The notes: generated by a model from the letters alone, not told the origin. A stretch of 64,000 nt of DNA from Dyadobacter crusticola DSM 16708 (GCF_000701505.1 NZ_JNJB01000016.1:1-64000), one strand, 5' to 3'. Numbered from the stretch's first letter, positions 1 through 9,578 are shown. Numbers and translations: made by a program.

Positions 1-2
1 TG

Positions 3-95
3 AAGGGACTAACACCAAATCAAAAGCATATACAGCTGAAAGTAAGTACCATGAAAAAAGAAGGATCAACCATTACAATCAACAACCAAGTCTAA
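3..95 (+). CDS. C-terminal end of an unidentified gene (partial)
   Basis: The third forward frame is open from the left edge of the window and stops with TAA at 93-95, giving about 30 residues rich in Lys, Thr, Asn and Gln. It could be the tail of a gene that begins outside the window, but a second frame is also open here to about position 184, so the frame choice is uncertain. I recognise no family. Treat it as a possible gene end only. Confidence 0.25.
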   Translation, partial: KGLTPNQKHIQLKVSTMKKEGSTITINNQV

Positions 96-113
96 CTCGC
101 CACCCCTCTAAAA

Positions 114-281
114 ATGGGAAGCGTACAAGTGGAAGTAAGAGCTGTTGGCCTTGTCGGCCGATTGCTTGCAAAAATCCTAACTGATGGATTTGAACGACAG
201 GCTGGCAAAGTTGTGAAGAAAACGGCTCTCAATGCAACCTCATCCAGAGCAAAACGACCTAAACGGCCGGCCTTTACTTAG
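114..281 (+). CDS. Small basic ORF, 55 aa, unknown
   Basis: An ATG at 114 opens a 55-codon frame ending in TAG at 279-281. The product would be basic, with a short hydrophobic stretch near residues 10-20 and a Lys/Arg/Pro-rich tail. No domain is recognised, and no ribosome-binding site or promoter decides the start. It may be a relic. From 282 to about 675 I see no convincing gene: the frame open from 496 has an atypical N-terminus and only becomes protein-like at the signal peptide starting at 676. Confidence 0.2.
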   Translation: MGSVQVEVRAVGLVGRLLAKILTDGFERQAGKVVKKTALNATSSRAKRPKRPAFT

Positions 282-675
282 GTACTTGTCGAAGTATTGC
301 CTTGATTGGTCGAAGAATTAACTGTACTTGACGAATTTATTATTCCCTTAGTAGCATTTAACGTTGATTTGTCACATCGTCATGATGATGACTGTATCAA
401 TTAGCGTAACAAAATTTGAAAGAGTTGCCAAGATTGATCGAGGAACGGTTAACACTCAATCAAAACGCAGAACAACGGGTTGAATTCAGCTCTTCTTGAG
501 AGGGCGTACTCGACGTAAGATTAAGATATCAGTCTCTCTTAACAATCATTCATCAAGCTTACTCTCGGCGAATGCGCCCTTTACTTCAATAAAAAACTCA
601 CCCCAGATTTTGCGGTCGCAGGATGAGTTAAATGCAGTTCAAACTATTTTTCACAATTTAAACCGTAGTAAAAGT

Positions 676-1614
676 ATGAAGAAATTATTGCTATTGTTAT
701 GCGGAGGTGTTTTTTTCCTGTCGTGTGACAACAAAGAAGGTAGGATCAATCCATCTACTGACGCCGAGCGATCGGCCTCGGTCATTGACGTCGAACTTGT
801 CGACGGAGTACTGAAATTCTCTTCGCAAGCTCATCTAAAAAATGTAATCAAGGAAATTGCCGATCAAAAAGATATGACTAACTGGTATCCTAAATCCGGC
901 TTCACATCCTTATTAAAAAAGCAGAGTGTCATAACGACAGCACAATATGACAAAATCGCTGAAACTGGCGACTTTGGTGAACTATCTGACCTTTTGGTAT
1001 TCAGAGGAAGCGGGGAAAACAAAATATTGGAGAAGATCGTTGACGATCCAAGGTTAGCAGCAGTTTTGAATGATAAAGGATACATAATAGTCTCTGACAT
1101 AGCCTATCACCTTGGAGTTGACAAGGCAAGTGCAATCAAAGTTGGACGGGACTACGGTATCTTAAAGGAATTCTTGGCAAATCGTAACATGCCAGGAGTG
1201 AAGCATACTAAGATTATTAACGAACAAATAGAAAATGCGCGGGTGCAAGACTATCAGAACACTGATGGAAATCGTCGCATTATTGGTGAATTCAAGCGTC
1301 ATGTAGCTCCTTTTTATAGCTCTCTCGTTGTAAAAGTAAGCTACAAAAAGAAAAATGTAATTGGATGGAGCGGTACTGCAGCTGATCATCTTAGCTTAAC
1401 AACCTCAGGCACTTACGAGAAAAATGAGTCGGGCTTTATTTCCAGATTTCCTTTTTCTGGATCAAGAAGCGAAAACAATGTGGAAGAGATTAGTGTGTTC
1501 GTAAGCGAAGTCTATGGAACGGCAGGGCTGTCCTGGCTGGTCGGTACAAAGGCCAACATGTATTGCCAAGTTACACCTTCAAAATTATATAATGTCAATT
1601 TCTATCCTGATTGA
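676..1614 (+). CDS. Predicted lipoprotein, 312 aa, unknown function
   Basis: The frame is open from 496, but the ATG at 676 is chosen because it begins a clear lipoprotein signal: Met-Lys-Lys, a Leu-rich core, then the lipobox LSC with the acylated Cys near residue 17. The 60 residues before it look like translated spacer. The mature protein is about 295 aa, acidic and polar, with no further membrane segment. It should be anchored in the cell envelope facing the periplasm or cell surface. I cannot name a family. The gene stands alone and is followed by a strong hairpin terminator at 1670-1710, so it is probably monocistronic. Confidence 0.7.
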   Translation: MKKLLLLLCGGVFFLSCDNKEGRINPSTDAERSASVIDVELVDGVLKFSSQAHLKNVIKEIADQKDMTNWYPKSGFTSLLKKQSVITTAQYDKIAETGDFGELSDLLVFRGSGENKILEKIVDDPRLAAVLNDKGYIIVSDIAYHLGVDKASAIKVGRDYGILKEFLANRNMPGVKHTKIINEQIENARVQDYQNTDGNRRIIGEFKRHVAPFYSSLVVKVSYKKKNVIGWSGTAADHLSLTTSGTYEKNESGFISRFPFSGSRSENNVEEISVFVSEVYGTAGLSWLVGTKANMYCQVTPSKLYNVNFYPD

Positions 1615-1669
1615 GCGTAGTTTCCGCTGATTTACATACCTCGGTAATCAAGTATGTGATTAGCCATTG

Positions 1670-1710
1670 AAACCAAACCATATACATGCTTGATGTATAT
1701 GGTTTGGTTT
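1670..1710 (+). terminator. Strong hairpin terminator
   Basis: Two perfectly complementary 18-base arms, AAACCAAACCATATACAT (1670-1687) and its complement (1693-1710), flank a 5-base loop, and the second arm ends in T-rich sequence. It lies 56 bases after the lipoprotein stop and only 19 bases before the next start codon at 1730. Confidence 0.7.
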
Positions 1711-1729
1711 TGAGCATATTGATCTTAAT

Positions 1730-2674
1730 ATGAATGTTAAACAATTCCTTCTTATCACACTGATTCTCTTTGTTGGTTGCAGAGAACAAGACCTGAATAT
1801 GAATGTTCCGTACTCCGGCGACAAACTCGTTTTGTGGGGTAAACTTCAAGCAAACTCTCCATTCAAATTACAAGTCACAAAAACATTCAACCCGGTTGGA
1901 GATATTCCGAAAGATGTTACGGTAAATAATGCCACCGTTGTATTATATAAAAATGGAAAAGCATATCTGACACTTTCGCATTCCGGGAAAGAGCCTGGCT
2001 TTTATACATCCGACAGTGTGATTCAGGCGGGTGCCAGCTATATTGTACAGGTTTCAGCACCTTCGTTACCTACTGCGGAGTCGGCTGTTGTCACTGTCCC
2101 GGTTGAGTCAGCAGGGATGACTGCAATACGAACACAAAATGTTGTTCCTCAAATAAACCACCAAACTCCACAAGATTTGGTTAGTTTATACTTTACGAAA
2201 GAAGATGCTTTTTCGGATAAGTATTTTAGCATCAAGCTGATGAGTTACTATGCAAACGATACACTTTCCAGCTATCCTTATGCTTCAGCAGACAATATAC
2301 CCGCTAATGAAGAAGATTGCCACACGTGGGGAACTGAACCGGAGAAGCCAAAATACAATGCAGTTATAGAAGCGTTTCTGTATCCACAAAGTCGTGTTTT
2401 CTTGATGTCTAATCAATGCTTGCCAGCACCTCAGATACCGCTAAAATTCTACATAGAAACCGCAACTGGCTACGACTATACCGATCGAGTTCTCAAAGTG
2501 ACTGCGCGTATTGGCGTTGTTTCAAAGGAATATTTTGAATACGCGAAAATAGAAAACAAGCAACCGGAAGGTGTAGACCATCTGGTACTTCCTCCACAGC
2601 GGGCTCTTACTAATGTCAAAAATGGCTACGGTCTTATTTTTGCATCAAATGAAAAGACAATAGAATTGCTATGA
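1730..2674 (+). CDS. DUF4249-type lipoprotein
   Basis: This 314-aa protein starts with a lipoprotein signal peptide (Met-Asn-Val-Lys, hydrophobic core, VGC lipobox, Cys at about residue 17). The beta-rich region that follows (LVLWGKL, then Thr/Val-rich strands with KNGKAYLTL) resembles the DUF4249 family, envelope lipoproteins that in Bacteroidota are usually encoded next to a TonB-dependent receptor. That is the case here: its stop overlaps the receptor start by 4 bases (ATGA), so the two are translationally coupled. The role is inferred to be an accessory surface lipoprotein of the transporter; the substrate is unknown. The family call rests on pattern memory. Confidence 0.75.
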   Translation: MNVKQFLLITLILFVGCREQDLNMNVPYSGDKLVLWGKLQANSPFKLQVTKTFNPVGDIPKDVTVNNATVVLYKNGKAYLTLSHSGKEPGFYTSDSVIQAGASYIVQVSAPSLPTAESAVVTVPVESAGMTAIRTQNVVPQINHQTPQDLVSLYFTKEDAFSDKYFSIKLMSYYANDTLSSYPYASADNIPANEEDCHTWGTEPEKPKYNAVIEAFLYPQSRVFLMSNQCLPAPQIPLKFYIETATGYDYTDRVLKVTARIGVVSKEYFEYAKIENKQPEGVDHLVLPPQRALTNVKNGYGLIFASNEKTIELL

Positions 2675-5010
2675 ATCAGCCCTTTGTATTTCTCTTCATT
2701 CTGTTAGCTATTCTAATAAAGCACGATGCTTTCTCGCAAAAAGTTACCATAAGCGGGACGGTTCGTGATGCTGCCAGTGGCGAACTGCTTATTGGCGCTT
2801 CTGTAATAGATAGCATTTCAGGAACGGGCGTTCAAACCAATTCATATGGCTATTTCAGCTTTGAAATTCCCTCCCCGGATCATCATCTTAAAGTTAGCTA
2901 TGTTGGTTATTTGCCTGGATATATTAAAAATATTTCCAAGGTTGATTTCCCAGTTGAAATAAAATTAACGCAGGGTAATCATCTCGACGAAATAAGTATC
3001 AAAGAAAACAATATTCTCACTGCTCCTATCGGGAAATTGTCAATTCCTATGGAGAGAATCAGAGCACTGCCTGCATTACTTGGTGAAGTTGATGTTTTAA
3101 AAGCATTAAGCTATACACCTGGTGTTTCCACCGGTACCGAGGGAAGTGCAGGTCTGTATATTCGCGGCGGAACGCCGGATCAAAATTTGATTTTACTGGA
3201 TGAAGTACCTGTTTATAACGTCATGCATTTGGGTGGGTTTTTCTCCGTTTTTAATCCAGCTTCTTTGAAATCTGTGGATCTCTACAAAGGGGCATTCCCT
3301 GCGCGGTACGGGGGCAGACTGGCCTCTGTAATTGATCTTACTATGAAAGATGGGAACAATCAGAAGTTTGGCGGAGAAATCGGGATTGGCCTGCTCAATC
3401 AAAAGCTCACACTGGAAGGGCCTATTATTAAGAACAAGGCGTCCTTTATCATTTCCGGACGAGTTTCTACATTAGGGCTCACTTCCTTACTCAGTTTACG
3501 CAAGAAGCCCAGTTCGGGCACGGGAGAGGACCGTGTCTATCGTTTTTATGACCTGAATGCAAAATTCAATTACCAGATCAATAAAACGGATCAAATTTAT
3601 GTAAGTATTTACAACGGCTTTGACCGGTTTAAGTACACCGAATGGAGTGCCAGCGGTAGTGGAAAAGAGACAGAAACAGCGGTTGGGAATAATTGGGGCA
3701 ACACTACGGCGACACTCAGATTCAGCAAGGTTTTCTCTCAAAAACTTTTCGCAAGATTTGCTTTGCTCTATTCGAAATATACCAGTGAATTCACGAATGA
3801 TTTCCAGGATAAGAATATAGATGAACAACCTGTAAATTTTTACCGGAACACCAACGCTGGTGTAAGTGATTGGGGGGGCAAAATTCAGTTCGACTATTTT
3901 CCTGCGAATCGATTGGGCGTTAAATTCGGCATCGACGCGACAAGGCATTCATTTAGTCCGTTTGTCACGAAAAGCAACTACAATGGTTTGTTCGACAATA
4001 CCAAGGAAGGCCGATATCCTGCATTCGAAACAGACTTGTATGTTGACGGAGATATTACTGTAACATCGAGGATCCGGCTCAATACCGGGTTACGTTATAG
4101 TATTTACAAAGTTAGCGGCCGTGCATTCCACAATCCGGAACCGCGACTTGGGCTAAACTGGTCACTTTTGAACAACTGGGCGATGAAAGCGGGTTACTCG
4201 GTGATGAATCAATACCTTCATCAACTAACCAACAACGGCTTTGGATTTGGTTATGATGCCTGGGTTCCCTCAACAAATCAGGTAGTGCCTTCAAGGGCCA
4301 ACCAATTATCATTCGGATTATACAAGACTTTCCCCTACTCCGGCTGGGAATTATCGCTTGAAGCATACACCAAAAGAATGAAAAACCTGATTGACTATCC
4401 TGACGGCACCAACTTCACCGGACTGCTGGCGGATTCCTGGGATGCAATTATTGCTAAAAATGGGATTGGCAGGGGAAAAGGATTGGAATTTATGGTCGCC
4501 AGAAATATTGGTAAATTAACGGGATCCTTGTCGTACACCCTGTCCAAATCTGAAAGAAAATTCATAGGAATAAACAACAATAGCTGGTTTCCAATGAAAT
4601 ACGACAGAAGACATAACCTGTCCCTTACAGCAGGATATGCGATTGGAAAAAGTTGGAAGCTCAATAGCACATTTGTATATCAAACAGGACATTCAGTTAC
4701 ACTCCCTGTTGCCGCGACACTTACAGAAAATAATACGGATCCAAAGTTTATTTACGACAATCGGAATAACGGACGAATGCCTAGCTTCCATAGATTGGAT
4801 ATTGGCGCTGTCAAATCTTTAACCACTGCCCGGAAACGAAATACTGAGCTGAGCATCGGGATGTACAATGTTTATAACAGAAATAATCCTTTATATCTGG
4901 ATTTGAAAATTCAGCGTAGTAATAGTGATTTCAAGCCAACCGGAATTTCCATTAAGCAGGTTTCCTTTTTGCCAATACTGCCTTACATAGGTTACACATT
5001 GAAATTCTAG
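2671..5010 (+). CDS. TonB-dependent outer-membrane receptor
   Basis: The 779-aa product has a signal peptide ending near residue 22 (AFSQ), then a carboxypeptidase-regulatory-like beta-sandwich (VTISGTVRDAASGELLIGAS, to about residue 105), a TonB plug domain (about 120-230, with LYIRGGTPDQNLILLDEVPV) and a long beta-barrel ending in a C-terminal Phe, as expected for an outer-membrane protein. It would import a ligand across the outer membrane with TonB/ExbBD energy. It overlaps the DUF4249 gene upstream and is followed after 57 bases by a small barrel gene, so the three probably form one operon. It is shorter than SusC proteins and has no SusD partner. The ligand cannot be read from sequence. 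Confidence 0.88.
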   Translation: MNQPFVFLFILLAILIKHDAFSQKVTISGTVRDAASGELLIGASVIDSISGTGVQTNSYGYFSFEIPSPDHHLKVSYVGYLPGYIKNISKVDFPVEIKLTQGNHLDEISIKENNILTAPIGKLSIPMERIRALPALLGEVDVLKALSYTPGVSTGTEGSAGLYIRGGTPDQNLILLDEVPVYNVMHLGGFFSVFNPASLKSVDLYKGAFPARYGGRLASVIDLTMKDGNNQKFGGEIGIGLLNQKLTLEGPIIKNKASFIISGRVSTLGLTSLLSLRKKPSSGTGEDRVYRFYDLNAKFNYQINKTDQIYVSIYNGFDRFKYTEWSASGSGKETETAVGNNWGNTTATLRFSKVFSQKLFARFALLYSKYTSEFTNDFQDKNIDEQPVNFYRNTNAGVSDWGGKIQFDYFPANRLGVKFGIDATRHSFSPFVTKSNYNGLFDNTKEGRYPAFETDLYVDGDITVTSRIRLNTGLRYSIYKVSGRAFHNPEPRLGLNWSLLNNWAMKAGYSVMNQYLHQLTNNGFGFGYDAWVPSTNQVVPSRANQLSFGLYKTFPYSGWELSLEAYTKRMKNLIDYPDGTNFTGLLADSWDAIIAKNGIGRGKGLEFMVARNIGKLTGSLSYTLSKSERKFIGINNNSWFPMKYDRRHNLSLTAGYAIGKSWKLNSTFVYQTGHSVTLPVAATLTENNTDPKFIYDNRNNGRMPSFHRLDIGAVKSLTTARKRNTELSIGMYNVYNRNNPLYLDLKIQRSNSDFKPTGISIKQVSFLPILPYIGYTLKF

Positions 5011-5067
5011 CTGTATTGTTTACAACATGAAAGGAACTTGCTCTCTATTTATCTAAATCAACATTCC

Positions 5068-5709
5068 ATGAAACAACTACATTACACCCTCATTGTTTGC
5101 GCTCTATTCCTTGCATCAATTAGTCATACAAACGCACAAGGCAATTCAGCAATGAGCGAACCTGCCGAAGTTTCGGACGAATCCTTTCCTGAGATGTTAA
5201 GAAAGGGTAGCTTCATCGCAACGCTAAACGCTTCTGCTTCGGCAGCTAACGATTTTCAGTCTTTCACCAGGGCCTGGTCAATTACGCCTCAAATAGGCTA
5301 TCTGGTAGCTGATCGCCTGGTAGCCGGATTACAATTTTCAATGGGAAAACGTTATCAGAAGACAAAGGATGGCAAGTCAGTTACATCCGTGCTCCCCGAA
5401 TATCAATTACATTCTGCCTTACCGGAAATCTATTTGCGCTATTATATTGCGAGGTTCAGGTTAAAGCCGTTTGTGCAACTTGCTTCCGGTTATAACCTTC
5501 AATGGGGCAAAGAGTTCACTGATGGTGTTCATACCACTGTCAGTTCCCAGAATCTTACGTTGTCAGGTGCGTTTGGGCTGAACTTACGGCTTAGCAGGCG
5601 CATTGGCTTGGAGGCACTTTACAATACCCGTTTCGACAACAATTCCCGAATCATTGACGCAAATGAGGGTCTTAAATACAGGCTTGGGGTTTCTGTATCT
5701 CTCAATTGA
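5068..5709 (+). CDS. Small outer-membrane beta-barrel protein
   Basis: The ATG at 5068 is preferred over one 30 bases upstream because it begins a clean signal peptide (MKQLHYTLIVCALFLAS, cleavage near THANAQG). The 213-aa product has alternating hydrophobic and polar strands with aromatic girdles (ITPQIGYLVADRLVAGLQFS, YLRYYIARFRLKPFVQLA) and ends in VSVSLN, typical of an 8- to 10-strand barrel of the OmpA/OmpW-like fold. It follows the TonB receptor in the same direction and may belong to that operon. No specific function can be assigned. Confidence 0.7.
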   Translation: MKQLHYTLIVCALFLASISHTNAQGNSAMSEPAEVSDESFPEMLRKGSFIATLNASASAANDFQSFTRAWSITPQIGYLVADRLVAGLQFSMGKRYQKTKDGKSVTSVLPEYQLHSALPEIYLRYYIARFRLKPFVQLASGYNLQWGKEFTDGVHTTVSSQNLTLSGAFGLNLRLSRRIGLEALYNTRFDNNSRIIDANEGLKYRLGVSVSLN

Positions 5710-5744
5710 TTTGCGACGTCCGGAACCCTGCCTAGGCATTTGAA

Positions 5745-5920
5745 ATGTACGAGCGAGAGGTGGAAAAGACTATGAATATGAAGAACAAAGGCGCAGGGCC
5801 GGAAGGGTTTTTTGAGGAGGATTTGTTTGCGGCGTTGAATGGCTTAGTATTTGGATCAAGTTGCTTTAAAAAGTCGATTGCTCCCGCCAGGAAAAAGTGT
5901 TGAATTTCATAAGTTTCCAT
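5745..5920. other. Relic ORFs on both strands
   Basis: Two short overlapping frames look like gene fragments joined tail to tail. On the minus strand a 62-aa frame (start at 5920) opens with METYEIQHFFLAGAIDFLKQ then LDPNTKPF, like the start of a small soluble helical protein, and then degenerates. On the plus strand a 52-aa frame (5745-5903) has a plausible charged helix and GAGPEGFFEEDLFAALNG, then degenerates where the other begins. I read this as a junction between two truncated genes. Downstream, 5994-6019 contains a weak hairpin. Low confidence in either fragment being expressed. Confidence 0.25.
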
Positions 5921-6099
5921 TGCTGATGATATTTAAGGTATCGTAAAGTAGATTTCAAAGTATCTAAATACAACAACTGTGTCAAGATGAAAAAAGGCCG
6001 ATTTTTGAAAATCGACCTTCAGGCTAAATGGAGCAAGAAAGATTTAGAATTTTTTTTAAGTGGCATCTTGTACCTTCGAGTTCCAGAAAAGCACTCCCG

Positions 6100-6319
6100 A
6101 TGACAACCAAGGAACTGATCGATTACTTCGCCGAAAAAGAGCTGCCCGCGGGCCCGATAAAGTTTAATAATTACACCACCGTCAGAATCCAGCCAAGTTC
6201 GTTGCAGCTGAGCTAAATATGTTAAAGGTTAGTCCAGATTACAAGGGATCTGGCTCTACCGGCTCAGACTGATTGAATTTAAGGAATGGTTGGAGAATGG
6301 ACAGCCCACATTTAAGTAA
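6100..6319 (+). pseudogene. Frameshifted DUF6965-like small gene
   Basis: From ATG 6100 the first frame reads MTTKELIDYFAEKELPAGP then IKFNNYTTV, matching the start of small Bacteroidota proteins of the DUF6965 type as I remember them. The frame then breaks. A second frame continues with NPAKFVAAELNML (about 6185-6235), and a third finishes with YRLRLIEFKEWLENGQPTFK and a TAA at 6317-6319. Joined, the three pieces give about 72 residues in the expected order, so two frameshifts inactivated an originally intact gene. From 6320 to 6556 I see only AT-rich spacer. Confidence 0.6.
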
Positions 6320-6556
6320 CGACTAAGCAGATCGTTTTTCCGGGGCTATAAAGCTATACCCGCTTTCAAGCAGGTGACATTGGCACTTGGCACAAAAGTC
6401 GAGAAGGTTTCGAATACGATATTATTACCCACCCTTGTCGGTTATTTTTATTACTTTAATGTCGAATTTTTTCGAACGCTATTAGAATGTTATTTAATGG
6501 TAAGTGCAATTAGATTGCTTAGGGTATCTTCAACTCTCATCTAATTTTTACCATCT

Positions 6557-9028
6557 ATGAAAAATGCTTTAACTTTATCGTATGCCTGGACTCTGTTTTT
6601 CGTCCTTGCAATTACACATTGCTTGTCAGCCTCTCCCAAGATCGACCCCATTAGATTCAAGATCGAAACAAACGTCTCAAACGTCAGCTTGAATGAGGAA
6701 TTCGAAATTACTATTTCTGCCGAATACTTAAACGTGTCGCCTACTACCGCGTTTGTTCTAAAAGATGCAAACAATTTTAAGCTGAAGTTGACATTACCAG
6801 AGGGTTTTGTCAAAACAGGTGGCGATTATCACGACTACATTGGAACTGAGCTCACCCCATCTCGACCTAAGGCTTCATATAAACTCAAAGGTAAGTTTGT
6901 ATCCAAAAGTAGCTTAGGTGTTTTTGAGCTACTAAGGAGCCATAAAAATGCTGACAATCAATCCACATTTGTTGCAGTTGGTGCACTAACATTCAGTCCT
7001 CAGATAGATATGCGGAGTGGAATAACGGATGAAGCACTTCGAATATCGTCAGTCGGAAATGTCCTTTATCTGACAATTGCGGAGGTTCAAGCCGGTTTAG
7101 CTGGGACTACTGAGGCAATAGTAATAACAGACAATCCGAGGCAGGGTCTATTTGTATATGACGCATCCGACACCGACACACCGGATGACGGTGCACTTGT
7201 TTTAGTAGCAACGGCAAGCGGTAGACGATACAAAAGAAATTACAATGGAGTGGTAAATGCTAAGTGGTTTGGAATCACCGCTCCTGACGGAATAACGGAC
7301 GAGTTCAGTGAATGGAATGATATGTTAGCTAAGAGCAATGTTAGAACTGTGTTTTTCGAGAAAACCAAGAATCCATATCGGATAACAGGGGTAATTATCC
7401 CTACCGAAAAGTCCTTAATTTTCGAGGACGGCGCCCACGTAAAAGGCACCGGCAACCTTGGCAATAACCAAACAATGTTTACGATTTCGAATGGCAAAAA
7501 CGTTAAAATTGTAGGCAAAGCAACATTCGAGGACATTAAAGCAAGCTACCCATCTGGTGAAGACGGTCAATTTAACGGCTGCATCAAAGTGTTAGGGTCT
7601 GAAAATTTGCTAATAGAGGACATTACTATTAAAAATACTGGGGGCGATGGTATATATCTTGGGAGAGGAGATGGCGGTACGACGAACATCAATGCCCGGA
7701 TTGTGAACGTCAATATAGACAACACAAATAGGAACGGGATTACAATTATAACGGCGAATGGCTGCTGGATAGATCGGGTGAACATTCGGAATGCTAACGG
7801 ATCGGCCCCGGCAAATGGCATAGACATTGAACCAAACAGCCAATGGGAAGTGCTGAAAGGTATTAAAATTACCAATTTATATACCGCAGGTAATCACGGA
7901 GGAGTACTTATAGCGCTTGCCCACCATTCAAACTCTCGTCAAGTGGCTGACATTGTGATAGATAATCACACTGACGAAGGCAGTATAAATGGGTTTACAA
8001 TCCACCAGACAGCGGGCAATTTCCAAGGCAGTATAGTGATCAAGAATCCGGTCTGGAGGAATAATCCAAAGTCGGGATTGCTGGTTTATAATTACGCTGC
8101 AAGCGGCCCACGCGTGGACATTTATAATCCGACTGTAATCAGCGCCGGTTCTGCAACGCTCGATAATTACACTTTTCGGGCTGCCTATATGTTTTACAGG
8201 CATTCAGATGCTGTTGGAGCGGCTCTTTTAGGTAACGTCCATTTACATGAACCTTCCATTGTTGATAACCGCACTCCGCTAGAAATTGACGTAATCGGAT
8301 TTTTATTCGCAGATGGACAGACGCAAACATCTAACTGGACAAACTGTTCGATATTCAATCCGAAAGTAATCCAAATTTTGTCTCCATGGAAAGCGATTGT
8401 GGGTTTGAACACTGCTCTTTTCCCAAAAGTGACTGACGCGTACGGTGTGCTAATTAAGGACCTGGGTGGTAATGACATAACCATCCGAAGCCGCTATTCT
8501 GTTGCTCCCGTAGAAACGGTGGCATACTACAGGCATTTAACAAATACTACATCAACCGGACTTCAAACTGTCACACTGCATGATCAAGTAGGGACAAATG
8601 CAGACGTTACAATAGAAGTAACGGCCGCTCAGCCGATTAGAATTAACACGATTACAGGCTGGTCACTTAGGCCGCTTGCAGGCCCTAACACCCCTATCCA
8701 GAGCAATGTGATTGGCAGTAAAATAACGTTAACCAGGGTGGGCTATTCGACGACATCCTGGACCATAAAGGAAATCTCCGGCACATGGACAGATTCGAAT
8801 GGTAATGTACTTTTCGGAGCTCAGCCGTCATTTAATTCCAATTCAGCAACCTCAGCTCCTACAAAAGCCAACCTTAACGCTGCTTACGGCACTTTAAGGG
8901 CAGGAACACTCGTGTCGTACCCTTCAATCACAGGTGGTGGCAGGGATTACCGGAAGCTGACCGATTCTAGTACTTCCGATTGGAAAGTAACCGTTTGGTC
9001 TACAGGCGTAGGACAGATCGTGCCTTAG
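6557..9028 (+). CDS. Secreted right-handed beta-helix protein, tail-spike-like
   Basis: The 823-aa product begins with a signal peptide (cleavage near residue 25, CLSAS), followed by an Ig-like domain (about 30-140; FKIETNVSNVSLNEEFEITI). A linker with phage-tail flavour (LFVYDASDTDTPDDGALVLV; AKWFGITAPDGITDEF) leads into a parallel beta-helix of about residues 245-600, with repeated turns such as NLLIEDITIKNTGGDGIYLG and GITIITANGCWIDRVNIRNA. This is the fold of pectate lyases and phage tail spikes. No pectinase catalytic set is obvious. It faces a phage lysis cassette across a shared terminator. I infer a surface or phage-derived carbohydrate-binding or -cleaving protein; the signal peptide is unusual for a phage tail protein. 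Confidence 0.7.
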   Translation: MKNALTLSYAWTLFFVLAITHCLSASPKIDPIRFKIETNVSNVSLNEEFEITISAEYLNVSPTTAFVLKDANNFKLKLTLPEGFVKTGGDYHDYIGTELTPSRPKASYKLKGKFVSKSSLGVFELLRSHKNADNQSTFVAVGALTFSPQIDMRSGITDEALRISSVGNVLYLTIAEVQAGLAGTTEAIVITDNPRQGLFVYDASDTDTPDDGALVLVATASGRRYKRNYNGVVNAKWFGITAPDGITDEFSEWNDMLAKSNVRTVFFEKTKNPYRITGVIIPTEKSLIFEDGAHVKGTGNLGNNQTMFTISNGKNVKIVGKATFEDIKASYPSGEDGQFNGCIKVLGSENLLIEDITIKNTGGDGIYLGRGDGGTTNINARIVNVNIDNTNRNGITIITANGCWIDRVNIRNANGSAPANGIDIEPNSQWEVLKGIKITNLYTAGNHGGVLIALAHHSNSRQVADIVIDNHTDEGSINGFTIHQTAGNFQGSIVIKNPVWRNNPKSGLLVYNYAASGPRVDIYNPTVISAGSATLDNYTFRAAYMFYRHSDAVGAALLGNVHLHEPSIVDNRTPLEIDVIGFLFADGQTQTSNWTNCSIFNPKVIQILSPWKAIVGLNTALFPKVTDAYGVLIKDLGGNDITIRSRYSVAPVETVAYYRHLTNTTSTGLQTVTLHDQVGTNADVTIEVTAAQPIRINTITGWSLRPLAGPNTPIQSNVIGSKITLTRVGYSTTSWTIKEISGTWTDSNGNVLFGAQPSFNSNSATSAPTKANLNAAYGTLRAGTLVSYPSITGGGRDYRKLTDSSTSDWKVTVWSTGVGQIVP

Positions 9029-9066
9029 GCTGAATCTCTTGCATAAGAGCTAATTTGGATAATGTA

Positions 9067-9097
9067 TAAAAGCGCCCAAGTCTCTTCTTGGCGCTTT
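9067..9097. terminator. Bidirectional hairpin between convergent genes
   Basis: AAAAGCGCCcAAG (9067-9079) pairs with CTTGGCGCTTTT (9086-9097) with one bulged base. It has A and T tracts on both sides, so it can stop transcription from the beta-helix gene and from the opposing lysis cassette. Confidence 0.7.
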
Positions 9098-9131
9098 TAC
9101 GCATTATTCGACAAAATATTACTAGCTCGGT

Positions 9132-9578
9132 TTAGAAACCTTCCCGTTGAAAATGCATACCGTCAACTGATGCCTTTGACCAGTCGGCCCCGCAGATCCA
9201 TCCATTCTGCCGCCACGCATGCAAAAATTCTTTGGACCAGGTTACCCTTCCTCTGAATGGATTCCAGTTCGCGTTCAGATCAATTGAGATCCCCCACGCA
9301 TGGGTGGATATGCCAGAGCTGCCGCGTTTGGGACGGATGTTGAAGCATCCATCATAGGTCTTGATTTCCTTGTGAAGACCATTTGCGATCAGCTCTTTCA
9401 GAGTATCTTCCAGCGGAACAATCGCATAGTAGTTGATGTAAATCTTCCTGGGAATTACGGGTATAGCTTCGATGACCTCTTTCGGAACTTCCCAATACAC
9501 CATCCATTTACGTTCAAACGCTAACTTATCCTTATACGGATCTCCAAACTTGGCAATCAGTTGCGCCTGTGTTTTCAT
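9132..9578 (-). CDS. M15-family peptidase, phage endolysin type
   Basis: The 148-aa protein has the zinc-peptidase signature of VanY/L-alanyl-D-glutamate peptidases: SSGISTHAWGISIDLN with His93 and Asp100 as zinc ligands, and the third His in DGMHF (His142). It has no signal peptide, as expected for an endolysin released through a holin. The predicted activity is cleavage of peptide cross-links in peptidoglycan. It overlaps the preceding holin-like gene by 4 bases (ATGA), a typical lysis-cassette arrangement. All key ligands are present, so the enzyme could be active although the surrounding element looks decayed. Confidence 0.85.
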   Translation of the reverse strand: MKTQAQLIAKFGDPYKDKLAFERKWMVYWEVPKEVIEAIPVIPRKIYINYYAIVPLEDTLKELIANGLHKEIKTYDGCFNIRPKRGSSGISTHAWGISIDLNANWNPFRGRVTWSKEFLHAWRQNGWICGADWSKASVDGMHFQREGF

